From the NCBI GenBank assembly GCA_900491605.1, contig UESW01004768.1:294622-358621 (forward strand): a DNA stretch of 64,000 nt, read 5' to 3'. The position numbers were made by a program, and so were the translations under genes. The notes beneath the pieces were generated by a model that had not been told where the DNA came from, searched no databases, and was given only the letters and a program-made list of their open reading frames with translations. This stretch comes from Calamus simplicifolius (taxonomy: Eukaryota; Streptophyta; Magnoliopsida; Arecales; Arecaceae). Shown here in pieces: positions 34,395 to 45,223 of the stretch; the stretch's first letter is position 1, and each line of letters begins with the position of its first letter.

Positions 34395-36433
34395 TCAAGG
34401 CTCAGTTGATGTTGGGCTATGGACGGGGGAATGGTTTTCCAGTGGAGTGTCCTCCATAGCCTCATCTAGATCCAGGCTATTCAGATCTTCAAGATTATGA
34501 ACTCTCTTCGCCTTGTCCTTGCAGTCTTGGAAGCCGATGTTGTAGGCAAAGGCGGTGGCCTTAGCCAGCTTTCCTCTAAAGCTGGCAGATTGGCGGAAAT
34601 CTTCCACTGCCTCGGCAGCCCTAGCCTCTGCCGCTGCCACCGCCGCCTTCATCTCGACCACTTTAACGTCAGATCATCAGGCTATCTCCTCGGCATTTTC
34701 TGCCTGCTCCTCAGCTACGCCCCTTAGAGTGTTGGCAGTCTCCAAGCTGCTTCGACACACCGACAACTCCATCTCCACTCGCTTATGATTCTCTTCGGCA
34801 GCACATGCTGCCTCCGAAGCTTTCTCGGCCCTCTCTGTTTGGGCCCGGCCCTCGGCTAAAGCCACCTCTAGAGCCTTCTCGATCCTCTCTGTTTGGGCCC
34901 GGCCCTCGGCTAGGGCCACCTCTAAATCCCTCTCAGCCCTCTTCACTCGGGCCTCACCTTCGGCCCTCTCGGCAAGGGCGGCTTCTAAAGCTCTCTCCGC
35001 CTTCTCTGCCCAGGCATGGGCCTAGTGAACTTCTTTTTATGATTGGCCAAGATCAGCCTTGGCCTAGGAAAGGGCACTCTTCAGAGCAGCCAAAGAATTT
35101 ACCGTCTGCATGAAAAGTTGCTGTCAGGGTAAGATTATAAATAAAAGGAAGTCAGTCTTGAGTTTTTGAGTACCTACCCATAGATGAGCTACAAAGGCCT
35201 TCCGGAAGAAGAAGGAGGTCCTTTGCCCTTGGAGAGCTCTCTGGATCTCAGGCATGCACACATGTACCATCGTCCGCTCTGCCCAGTGTCCCTCACGCTC
35301 AAGGAGGGCTTTGAAAGAGAGAACGATAGCTTCGTCTTCGGCGGCATCGGTGGGCTCCAAAGCCGATGGCGTAATATTGGGGGCCGATGGCATCCCTCCG
35401 TTTGCTCCACTGCCCTGAGGGGCTCTTCATTCGCCGCCACTTCTGCTCGTGGGGCAGCCTCAGGAATCGAGTCGGGGGTTGGCTCAGTTACCCAAGCTTC
35501 TGGCATTGTCGGTGGCGATGGAAGCACTTCAGCCCCTGGCCCCTTCAGGGGAGTGTCGGCTGTGAGGTCGACATCTGCCTCCCTCTCTATTCGAGGCCAG
35601 CGGGTGAGTGGAGTTGGAGATCGGGACCATGATGATGATGTCGATCGAGGCCTCTTCCTTGGCTCCTCGGCCTCTCTAGTCTTTTCCTTAGCCTTCTTGG
35701 CCTCGGTCTTCCTTCTAGCCGCCTTAGCTACGGCCCTCTTCTCAGCGGAGGCTCCATCCGCCCTAGCCCTTCTTTCCTCGGCTGCTATATTTCTCACCTC
35801 TTCAATCGAAGGCAACATACCTACACGTGGCAAATGGACTCAGTAAAAAAAAGAAAGAAAGAAGAGGAGGAGAAGAAAAGAGGGAAAAGGAAAAAAGGAA
35901 GGAGGTGAGTGAAGTGGCTGCTCACCGCCAGATGGAATGAGACCGGCGAGTCGGAGATTCTCCTCGGCCAAAAGCTGGTTGCATCGAGGGATGTCAGCAG
36001 ATAGAAGTTGTCCAAATGCCACCTAATCCCTCGGGAGTATGGAAGAATCTTTATTCGGGTCGGTATTTGGCGTTCCCCAGACCCCTCTCACCCCTTCAAC
36101 ATCGGCAAAGAAGAACCTATCCTTCCATCCCTTAATAGATGTAGGAAGGTATAGCCTAAGGGCCCTAGTGGGTCTAGGGGCAAAGGACCACCACCCCGCT
36201 TGCTTGCAGAGGGTGTAGAAGCTACGGAAGAAGGAAATCCTAGCCTCTATTCCATGAAGATGACAGAGTACTAGAAAGCCAACAATAGTCCAAATAGAAT
36301 TTGGGACTAACTGTGCTGATGCCAAAGAATATCTATCCAGGAGGTTGAGCATGAAGGGATGAAGGGGTAGCCAAAGCCCAGCCTTGAAGAAAGCTCCGTA
36401 CAAGGTAACTCTCCCGGGACGGGAGGAAGTCAC
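34395..36433 (-). pseudogene. Tat-2 antisense gene: Transposase_28-like exon and coiled-coil exons
   Basis: Minus-strand exons, high to low coordinate: 36433-35926 (Transposase_28 / 'putative gypsy type transposon' signature: GRVTLYGAFFKAGLWLPLHPF, WTIVGFLVLCHLHGIE, one TAG at 36023-36025); GT-AG intron; 35820-35178 (Lys/Arg- and Pro-rich, ending AFVAHLW, with an internal frameshift near 35390); intron 35177-35106 (GTAGGT...TGCAG); 35105-34395 (coiled coil of LAEGRAQTERAEKA repeats, then FAYNIGFQDCKDKAKR and an acidic tail). Splice phases join correctly. A few in-frame stops are present. The 5' exon lies across the Sirevirus at 46664-46990. Function is unknown; such antisense ORFs are known in Tat elements. 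Confidence 0.75.
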
Positions 36434-37864
36434 TGTTGACCCAATTGATGATTTTGATGATTAACAAAACTACTTGAGTATAACTATTGGAGGCTCTAAT
36501 GATTTTGATTTAGTGTTTCAGATTATAAGTCTATTGAATGATCAAAATCAGGAGTTACATCGTGTTCTGGATCGAATCTAATGTCTAGGTAAGATTGCAG
36601 ACATTAGAGTCGACTCCGAGAATCACAGAGCCGACTCCGAACTGGCACGGAAGTTAGAGTCGACTCCGAGACTGTTAGAGTCGACTCTCACAGAAGAAGC
36701 AGAACGTCGATTTTTCTGGCCCCAACCTAGAGTCGACTCCGGGTAAGTTAGAGTCGACTCCAGAAAAGTTTCTTGTCGACCCCAGAAAAGTCAGAGACGA
36801 CTCCGGAAATATCGTTTTAAAGTGTTTCGAGTTAGAGCCGACTCCAGAAAAGTTAGAGTCGACTCCAACCCACCTGGAACAAAAAATCAAATTGCCAGAT
36901 CAGCTCTAACGGTAATATTTCTATTTTACCTTATTTCTAACGGATATATTTTGCTACAAGGTACACTCCAACGGATAGTTTTCTTCCAAAAATGGTTTGA
37001 AAGAAATCTATAAAAAGGGAAGACTATTGTTCAAAAAAAAAAAAGAGAACGAAAAAAAAGAGAAAATCGAAATAGAAAAATCCCATTTCAAAAATCCGAA
37101 AAAGAGAGAGCCTGAATCTCAAGAGGAAAACCTTCTAGCTCAAATCCACTCCACTCCAAAAAGCTCAAGAGGAATCCAAGGCATTCAAATCAAAGTTTTT
37201 GTGGATTTCCCAACTTGGAGAAAGAAGTTCAGCTTCTTGCTTTTCAACCCTTCTCAACTGCTTCAACTGTGAAGAATCGGAGCTGAGGCTTGATTCAACC
37301 TAGCAAGGAGAAGAAGAAAAGAAGAAAAGAAGAAAAGCTCAAAAGCCAACCATCTACAAATCAGGCTTTTCTAAACTTGTTATATTATTTGATTATCTGC
37401 TCATTAAGGAGCTTTGTATTTGAAAAACATATTTCATTTGTTTGTATCTAGTTCAATCTGGGGGATTGAACTAGTGGAGGTAGTCTTACCTCGGTTCAAG
37501 CTTGGTAAGCTTGTGTTAGGGTTTTTGTGCTGGTGAGCCCTTGAAAACCAGCTGGGTTCGTTGTGCACCCGGAAAAACAACAAGTTTGAGTTGTGAGCTT
37601 GTAAAACAACTCTGCTGTAATCTAGGGTGATTATAGTGTGGACCCAAGTGAATCTTGGGAGTGGACGTAGGTGTTGGATACACCGAACCACTATAAAATC
37701 TTTTGTGTTTGCCGTGCTCTATTGTCTCTTTCTCTATCTCTGTTTTATTCACTGCACTTTATATTTACTTTGCATTTGCCTTCATCTCAAGCAAATAATT
37801 TAAAAGGCTAATTTTTAAAGAACCCAATTCACCCCCCCCTCTTGGGTTGTCATCTGGGCCAACA
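36434..37864 (+). repeat. 5' LTR of nested Sirevirus
   Basis: TGTTGACCC...GGGCCAACA, 1431 bp. Six exact GAGTCGACTC palindromes plus variants lie in 36600-36870. TATA box TATAAAAAGG at about 37009-37018, then an A-rich transcript start region. Confidence 0.95.
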
Positions 37865-37866
37865 AT

Positions 37867-37878
37867 TGGTATCAGAGC
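37867..37878 (+). other. Primer-binding site (initiator-Met tRNA type)
   Basis: TGGTATCAGAGC two bases after the 5' LTR. Confidence 0.85.
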
Positions 37879-37925
37879 TAGTGCTCATTAGATTTTGATC
37901 ACACGATCAAGAGCTAAAGTTCCAA

Positions 37926-39540
37926 ATGGCAACACAAGTTGGATCATTTGCTGAAGGTCATTCTACGAATAGACCTCCACTTTTTAATGGCTCAAATTAT
38001 TCTTATTGGAAAGCTAGAATGAGGATATTCATTCAAGCTTCTGATTATGAGCTTTGGGGTGTTATAATTAATGGACCTAGTACACCCACACATGTTATTG
38101 ATGGCACTATTGTTCCTAAGCCCGAAAGGGACTGGAATGATAATGATAGGAAAATGGCACAGCTTAACGCTAAAGCCATGAATGTTTTATATTGCTCCTT
38201 AGATGCTAATGAATTTAATAGAATCTCCACATGTAATTCCGCAAAGGAGATTTGGGATAGATTAGAGGTTACCCATGAGGGTACCAACCAAGTGAAAGAA
38301 TCCAAAATTAATATTCTTGTTCAAATATGAATTGTTTAGCATGGAACAATCTGAAACCATTGCATGCATGTACACTAGATTTACAGATATTGTAAATGGT
38401 TTGAAAAGTCTTGGTAAGACATATACTAACTCTGAACTTGTTCGAAAAATTCTTAGGTCATTACCAAGATCATGGGAAGCAAAAATGACTGCAATCCAAG
38501 AAGCTAAGGACCTCAACACTTTACCCTTAGAGGAGCTTCTAGGATCTCTTATGACCCATGAGCTGACTATGAGGCAGCATGTTGAGGAGGACACAAAGAA
38601 GAAGAAAATGATTGCCCTCAAAGCTGCAAAAGAAGAAGAGAGCAGCAGCGATGATGATGATGATGATGATGAGACTGCTCTCTTAGCAAAGAAATTTAAA
38701 GATTTATGAGGAGAAAGAAACCCTTCCACAAAAAAATTTGGAGCTAAGTGGGAAGGAGAAAAGGATAAAAATAAGGACAAGGACAAAGAAAAAGAGAAAG
38801 ACCCCTTGACTTGCTATGAATGTAATAAACCGGGGCACTTTAGGAATGAATGTCCAAATTGAAGAAAGCCTACAAAAAGAAAAAGAAGGCTTATGTGGCG
38901 ACATGGAGTGACAGCGAGGAATCTTCTTCCGAAGAAGAAGAACAAAAGGAAGTCGCAAACGTATGTTTTATGGCGGACGACAACGATGAGGTAAGTTCCG
39001 ACAACCCTTGCGATGAATTTGCTTTGATGAACTTTTTGATGCTTTTAATGAACTTGTTGGGGATTTCAAAGTTTTGAAAAAGAAATACAAATTTTGAAAA
39101 ATGAAAATTAACTTTCATTCAAGAAAAGGAAAATCTTAATAATGAAGTTAAGAAACTTAAATCTGAAAATGAAATTTTAATAAAAGAAAAAGAATCAATC
39201 TCTAATGAAAATGATAAACTAAGGAAAGAGGTTGAAAAACATAAAAACATAGTTGATAAGTTTACTTAAGCTCAACTAAATTAGACATGTTATTAAATAG
39301 TCAAAAAGCAGTTTTTGACAAAGCCGGATTAGGATATAACACTTTAAGAAAACAAAAATCACTTAAAAATATTTTTGTAAGTGCTGGCCAAAGTAATTTT
39401 ACATGCTTTAAATGTAATCAAAAAGGACATAAATCTTATGAATGTAAAATTCTAAAACCTAATAAAAACTTAAATATTAAAGGAAAGAAAATATGGGTTC
39501 CGAAAGGAACATATTTGTTGCTACTAACCATGAAGGACCC
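37926..39540 (+). pseudogene. Sirevirus gag with two zinc knuckles
   Basis: ATG 37926 (MATQVGSFAEGHSTNRPP) opens a gag with GSNYSYWKARMRIFIQASDYELWG, the usual Sirevirus start. A one-base loss near 38310-38330 shifts to the frame 38317-38709, and a TGA follows at 38707-38709. In the same frame CYECNKPGHFRNEC (first CCHC knuckle, about 38812) is followed by a stop. After another shift a Lys-rich then acidic Ser/Glu tract (38850-39000) and a Glu/Lys/Asn coiled coil (about 39085-39270) appear. The second knuckle CFKCNQKGHKSYEC is at about 39399-39440. Confidence 0.85.
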
Positions 39541-41060
39541 AAGAAAGCTTGGGTACCTAAACATAAAGTCTGATTTCATTGCAGGAATGTCTTGTGGCCA
39601 AGAGATCAAAGAGAAAGTGGTATCTTGATAGTGGCTGCTCAAGACATATGACGGGTGACAAAGAAGAATTCATCACCCTTGAAGAAAAGAGAGGAGGAGT
39701 TGTTACATTTGGCGACAATGGCAAAGGCCAAATCTTGGGGTTTGGTAACATTCAAATAACTCCCTCCACATATATTGAAATGTACTTTATGTTGATGGTT
39801 TAAAGCATAACTTAATTAGTATAAGTCAATTATGTGACAAAGGTTTTAAAGTATCTTTTGAATCTTCTTTATGCACTGTAGCTAATCCCATTGATAATAG
39901 CATTGTTTTTATTGGAAATAGAAATGGCAATGTATACATGATTGACTTAGACAAATTGTCTACTAATAATCATTGCTTAGTTGCTAATAATGCTAATATG
40001 AATGAGATTGGTTGGTTGTGGCATCGAAGATTAGGTCACGCAAGCACACACCTTGATTTCAAAACTAATTAGAATGGATTTAGTAAAAGGTCTACCTAAA
40101 TTAGATTTTGAAAATAACAAAATATGTGATGCATGTCAGTTTGGAAAACAAACAAGAAGTTCTTTTAAATCTAAAAATATTGTTTCAACTTCTAGGCCAT
40201 TAGAGCTACTTCACATGGACCTTTTTGGACCAACTAGAACCACAAGTCTAGGAGGAAAGAAATATGGTCTTGTGATAGTAGATGATTACTCTAGATTCAC
40301 TTGGGTAATGTTTTTAGCTCACAAAGATGAGACTTTCTCGATATTCATGAAATTCTTCAAGAAAGTAACAAATGAGAAAAACACTACCATAGTGTCTCTA
40401 AGAAGTGATCATGGAACTGAATTTGAAAATCACTTATTTGAAAGTTTTTGCAATGAAAATGGTATTAATCATAATTTTTCTGCACCTAGGACCCCACAAC
40501 AAAATGGAGTAGTTGAAAGGAAAAATAGGACTCTAGAAGACATGGCCCGTACCATGCTATGTGAAAGTAAACTCCCGAAATACTTTTGGGCGGAAGCTAT
40601 TAACACAGCATGTTACATCCTAAATAGAGCCTTAATAAGACCTATTTTAAAGAAAACACCTTATGAATTATGGCATGATAGAAAACCCAACATTAAATAT
40701 TTTCATGCATTTGGTTGTAAATGTTTTATTCATAATAATGGTAAAAATAACTTAGGTAAATTTGATGCAAAATCTGATGAAGGAATATTCTTAGGTTATT
40801 CAACAACTAGTAAAGCATATAGAGTGTTCAATAAAGGAAGCCTAATTGTTGAAGAATCTATTCATGTAATTTTTGATGAATCTTTAACATCAAGTTCCAA
40901 AAGGATTGATGATGAGGAAGATACAAACATTCTCGAAACAATCTTGAAAAACTTAATATTGATGTATCTTCAGATCATGAACAAGAAGTTAAAGATAATG
41001 ATTCGCCTAATGCTGATGATATTAATACTAATCATAATGATATAGATCTACCAAGAGATT
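39541..41060 (+). pseudogene. Sirevirus protease and integrase
   Basis: Protease: KWYLDSGCSRHMTGDKEEF (about 39612-39668). After a shift near 39785 the GAG-pre-integrase HRRLGHAS (about 40023) leads into integrase. The long frame 40053-41045 has the zinc Cys pair (CDACQFGK), and the DDE triad is complete: HMDLFG, LRSDHGTEFEN and NGVVERKNRTL. It ends in the GYSTTSKAYRVFN C-terminal block. After about 40945 the frame shifts through an acidic linker into RT. Confidence 0.88.
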
Positions 41061-42705
41061 GGAGATACGCTTATAGTCATCCCAAGGAATTGATTATAGG
41101 TGATCCATCTCAAGGAATAAGAACTAGATCATCTATGAGAAATATTAGTAATCACCTTGCATTTGTTTCTCAAATTGAACCTAAAACCATTGAAGAAGCT
41201 GAAAAAGATAATAATTGGATGCTAGCTATGCAAGAAGAATTAAACCAATTCACTAGAAATAATGTATGGACATTAGTGGAAAGACCTAAAGATCATTCTG
41301 TTATAGGATCAAAATGGGTTTTTAGAAATAAACTAGATGAAAATGGCATAGTAATTAGAAACAAAGCTAGATTAGTTGCAAAAGGATATAATCAAGAAGA
41401 AGGTATTGATTTTGATGAAACCTTTGCACCTGTAGCTAGATTAGAAGCCATTAGGCTATTACTAGCATTTGCATGTCACATGAACATTAATTTATTTCAA
41501 ATGGATGTCAAAAGTGCATTTTTAAATGGATTAATAAATGAAGAAGTATATGTAGAACAACCACCAGGTTTTGAAGATCATGAATTTTCAAATCACGTTT
41601 TTAAATTGCACAAGCATTATATGGTTTGAAACAAGCACCTAGAGCTTGGTATGATAGACTAAGTAAATTTTTGATTGAAAATGATTTTACAAGAGGAAAT
41701 GTTGATAAAACATTGTTTTTGAAAAGAAAAGATAAAGATTTACTTGTAGTTCAAATTTATGTTGATGACATTGTATTTGGTGCTACTAACAATCTTCTAT
41801 GTCAAGAGTTTGCTAAGTTAATGCAGGGAGAATTTGAAATGAGCATGATGGGAGAACTCAATTTCTTCCTTGGACTCCAAATCAAACAAAGCAAAGAGGG
41901 AATCTTTATCAACCAAACAAAGTACACAAGAGAAATTCTAAAGAAGTTTGGTATGGAATCAATCAAACCCCTCGGAACACCAATGAGTCCTTCATGCAAG
42001 CTGGACAAAGATGAAGAAGGTAAGAAGGTTGATCAAAAATATTATCGAGGTATAATCGGATCCCTACTTTACTTAACTGCAAGTAGACCAGACATAATGT
42101 TTGCTGTTTGCTTATGTGCTAGATTTCAGTCTGAACCTAAAGAATCACATTTAATTGCTGTTAAAAGAATACTAAGATACTTAAGTGGAACAAAAAATGT
42201 AGGTTTATGGTATTCTAGAGACTCAACATTAAATCTGATTGCTTATTCTGATTCTGATTATGCTGGATGTAAGTTAGATAGAAAAAGCACAAGTGGTGCA
42301 TGCCAATTTTTAGGAAGTAACTTAATCTCATGGTTTAGCAAAAAGCAAAATTCGGTTGCATTATCTACTGCTGAAGCAGAATATGTTGCAGCTGGAAGTT
42401 GCTGTGCTCAAATCCTATGGATTAAGAGACAACTTGAAGACTATGGTATCACACTTGATAAGACACCTATAAGATGTGATAATACAAGTGCAATAAATCT
42501 AACTAAAAATCCAATTCAACATTCAAGAACAAAGCATATTGAAATAAGATATCACTTTATAAGAGAACATGTAGCCAATAATGAAATTTGTCTTGATTAT
42601 GTGAATACTGAAGAACAACTGGCAGATATATTAACAAAACCCTTAAGTGAAGAGAGATTTTGTTATCTTAGAGGAGAATTAGGAGTTTGTGATCCTTTGG
42701 AATAG
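41061..42705 (+). pseudogene. Sirevirus reverse transcriptase and RNase H
   Basis: Frame 41090-41629 holds EEAEKDNNWMLAMQEELNQF, SKWVFRNKLDENG and FQMDVKSAFLNGLINEEVYV. A one-base loss within a run of A near 41608 shifts to frame 41626-42705, which has KQAPRAWYDRLSKFL, the intact catalytic YVDDIVFGATN (about 41758-41790) and a full RNase H (YSDSDYAGCKLDRKSTSG, STAEAEYVAAG, HSRTKHIEIRYHFIREHV). The stop is at 42703-42705. Apart from this shift it is intact. Confidence 0.9.
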
Positions 42706-42897
42706 TTTTCTGAAACTCTTAAGGACATCTATCTAGATTTCATCATTTTCTTGAAAAATCTCGATATTCAATAAGGAAATCTATCTAGATCTTGATTCAT
42801 TGTTTCCCCAATTGCTAAGGAACATTTATCTAGAATTTGATGATTAATTTGAATAGTTTCAAATCCTTGAAACTTGATTTTTTATCTCTGAAACTGT

Positions 42898-43100
42898 TAG
42901 AGTCGACTCTGACAGTTTGTGGAGTCGACACCTGAGTTTTTGATGTTCTGTCTAAGCAATTAGAGCCGACTCTGGCTTTTGTAGAGCCGACTCTAATTCG
43001 AGCGCTGACATTTTCTGGTTCGGAGCCGACACCCAGTTTTCGGGAGTCGACTCTAAGTCGAGCTAGGTCAAAAATAAAAAGGCGGAGTCGACCCCCAATC
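42898..43100 (+). promoter_or_regulatory. Palindrome cluster upstream of the env-like ORF
   Basis: Two exact GAGTCGACTC copies (42900-42909, 43044-43053) and several GAGCCGACTC or GAGTCGACACC variants lie between pol and the env-like ATG at 43197. The same motif fills the LTR U3. A role as a second promoter region is only an inference. Confidence 0.5.
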
Positions 43101-43196
43101 ATTCCATCCGTCTCCAAAACCTCTCCAAAAAGCTCCAAAGCCTTTCCAACTTCCCCAATCTTCTCAAAACCTTTGATTAAACTTCCAATCTTCTCA

Positions 43197-44608
43197 ATGG
43201 CACCTAAGAGGCGCGGTTTCGTCGGTGGAGCGTCCGTTCCAACGAGACGCACTATTCGGAGGCAACCCTCGCCATCCTCCTCTTCGGCCACTCAAGAGGA
43301 TTCCCCTCCTTCACCATCTTCACCCAAAGTTGATCATTTAGCCGGTAAGACCATTACAACTGGAAGAAAGGTGAATTTTGATTTCTTTGAGTCGGAAGGA
43401 TTCACTATAGGAAGAAGTTTGAAAGAAATGGGGTGGGAAAAAATCTGTTCATTAGATATCCCCACATATCCAGCCTTAGTGAGAGAGTTTTACAATGGTT
43501 TAAGTAGAGGAGAAGGTGGATTAATCAGTATAGTAAGAGGAACAAGAGTGACAATAACCACTGAAATCTTGGAAATTTATTGGAAATGCCCACAATCGGT
43601 TTAATGGAATATCAACATGAGGATAGAAGTGGAGCATTGACAAGAATGCTAGGGAGAGATGTAACCGAGTTTGAGGAAATCTTGCAAATCAATTAAATCT
43701 GGAACTCAGGTTACTACATAACATCTGTGGAAGAATCTTGTTTCCGAAAATTGGTAGATTCGAGTATGTCTCGGAGCGAGACGTTCTTTTAATGGATTGC
43801 ATAATTACTGGAAGGCCAGTCAACTTAGCTGGCATGATGATTGGATATATGGCAGAGGCTGCTACAAAGAAGAGATCTACACTGCCATATGGTATGATTT
43901 TGACATTAATCTTTAGAAGCCAAGGTGTGCTCATTATGGAGAATGAACCCCTAAGAAAATTGAGACACACTGACTATTATAGCATCTCTACTATTCATCG
44001 GATGGGCTTCAAGAAATTGAATGGTGTTTGGATGAAAGGAGGAAGAGAGGAAAGAGCAGAAAGAGATAGAGCAGAAGAAACCAGAGTAGAAGACATCCCT
44101 GGACCATCCACTGAGGGACCATCTGTCCCTGATCCATCTATTGCGGGACCATCTTCAGCTGGACCTTCAGAGGCCGGACCTAGTTCTATTCCCTCACCTC
44201 CACATCAGTCTATAGCAACTTCTGGGAGATTCTCTGATGAACAGATTGGTCAGTTGAGAGCTTTGCTTGCTGAGTATGATAGTCAGAGATCTCATGAAAT
44301 TACTCAATTAAAAGAAGACTTTAATCAGTTGAAGGAAGAACTTAATTCGAGACTGGACATGATCTCCTTTACCTTAAGCAATTCTGTTGAATCCTTTGGT
44401 GCTGAACTTCACAAAATCTTTCGAAAGGATGGAAGGCATTGCTGATGGTCGGGATCTTATGTTCATGCAACTGGTCAACTGAAGAAGGACATTGACCTTG
44501 CAGTCTCACAAATTGAAGCTTGCCTTGAAAACTTTAAGAAATCACAAAAGGATGATGTAATGGAAATCATAGGTCATTTGAAGAAAATTGTATTCAAACA
44601 CATCTGAC
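43197..44608 (+). pseudogene. Sirevirus env-like ORF
   Basis: ATG 43197 (MAPKRRGFVGGASVPTRR) opens a second ORF on the same strand as pol, 492 bp downstream. After a basic, Ser/Pro-rich N-terminus comes a domain like the plant 'putative transposon protein' family: FFESEGFTIGRSLKEMGWEK, YPALVREFYNGLS, VRGTRVTITTEIL. Shifts near 43585 and 43680 lead to frame 43738-44445 (RDVLLMDCIITGRPVNLAGMMIGYM), then a Pro/Ser/Gly-rich linker and a C-terminal coiled coil (AEYDSQRSHEITQLKEDF). A last shift near 44440 leaves a tail to about 44608. I see no clear signal peptide or viral-type fusion feature, so 'env-like' rests on position. Confidence 0.7.
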
Positions 44609-44803
44609 CTTGATTTTGATTTTGATAGTTTGTATTTAGGAATTTTTGAATATCTAATGTATTTCATTTTGGAATGTACATGAATCAACTAATGTAATGC
44701 TTCTTACTTATGAAATGCAATTTCACATTTTCAAATATTGACTGCTTGAATCCCTATGTTTTATTAACTTTCTTTATCTAAAACTCTCCTTATTGCTGAT
44801 AAC

Positions 44804-45223
44804 AAAAAAGGGGGAGAGATGGTTGAATATGCATGAATATGCAAAGAAAGAAAGACTTGAAAATTTTAATGAAAGATGGTTGTATATGCATAAAGAAAGA
44901 AAGAAAGGGGGAGAAATGATTGTTTATGCAAGATAACTTGAAATTTAATCAGTTAAAATTCGATGCTTATATAGGGGGAGCTATTCAATGCAGGGGGAGC
45001 TTAACAAAAAGCTCAATTGCAATTTTCTGCACATTTAGATTAAATATTCATAATTGATGGATTATATTGAACTCATGCACAATTTTAAAAGTTTACTTTG
45101 AATATTGGCATCAAATCCTTCATTAAAAATGTTTTAAGTTTCAAAATGACTATAATCTTTAGTTCGAATGAATTTTTGAATGCATATACTCAAAGTTTTT
45201 GTTATCATCAAAAAGGGGGAGAT
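44804..45223 (+). other. Repeated polypurine tracts before the 3' LTR
   Basis: Purine tracts at about 44804-44819, 44893-44917, 44973-44980 and 44992-44999, and the terminal tract 45210-45223 (AAAAAGGGGGAGAT) abutting the LTR. The copy at 94-379 has the same series. Multiplied purine tracts are a reported Sirevirus hallmark. Confidence 0.75.

Noticed and set aside
37866..37880. tRNA-like sequence after LTRs
   Set aside because: Only the 12-18 nt primer-binding complement is present, not a tRNA gene.
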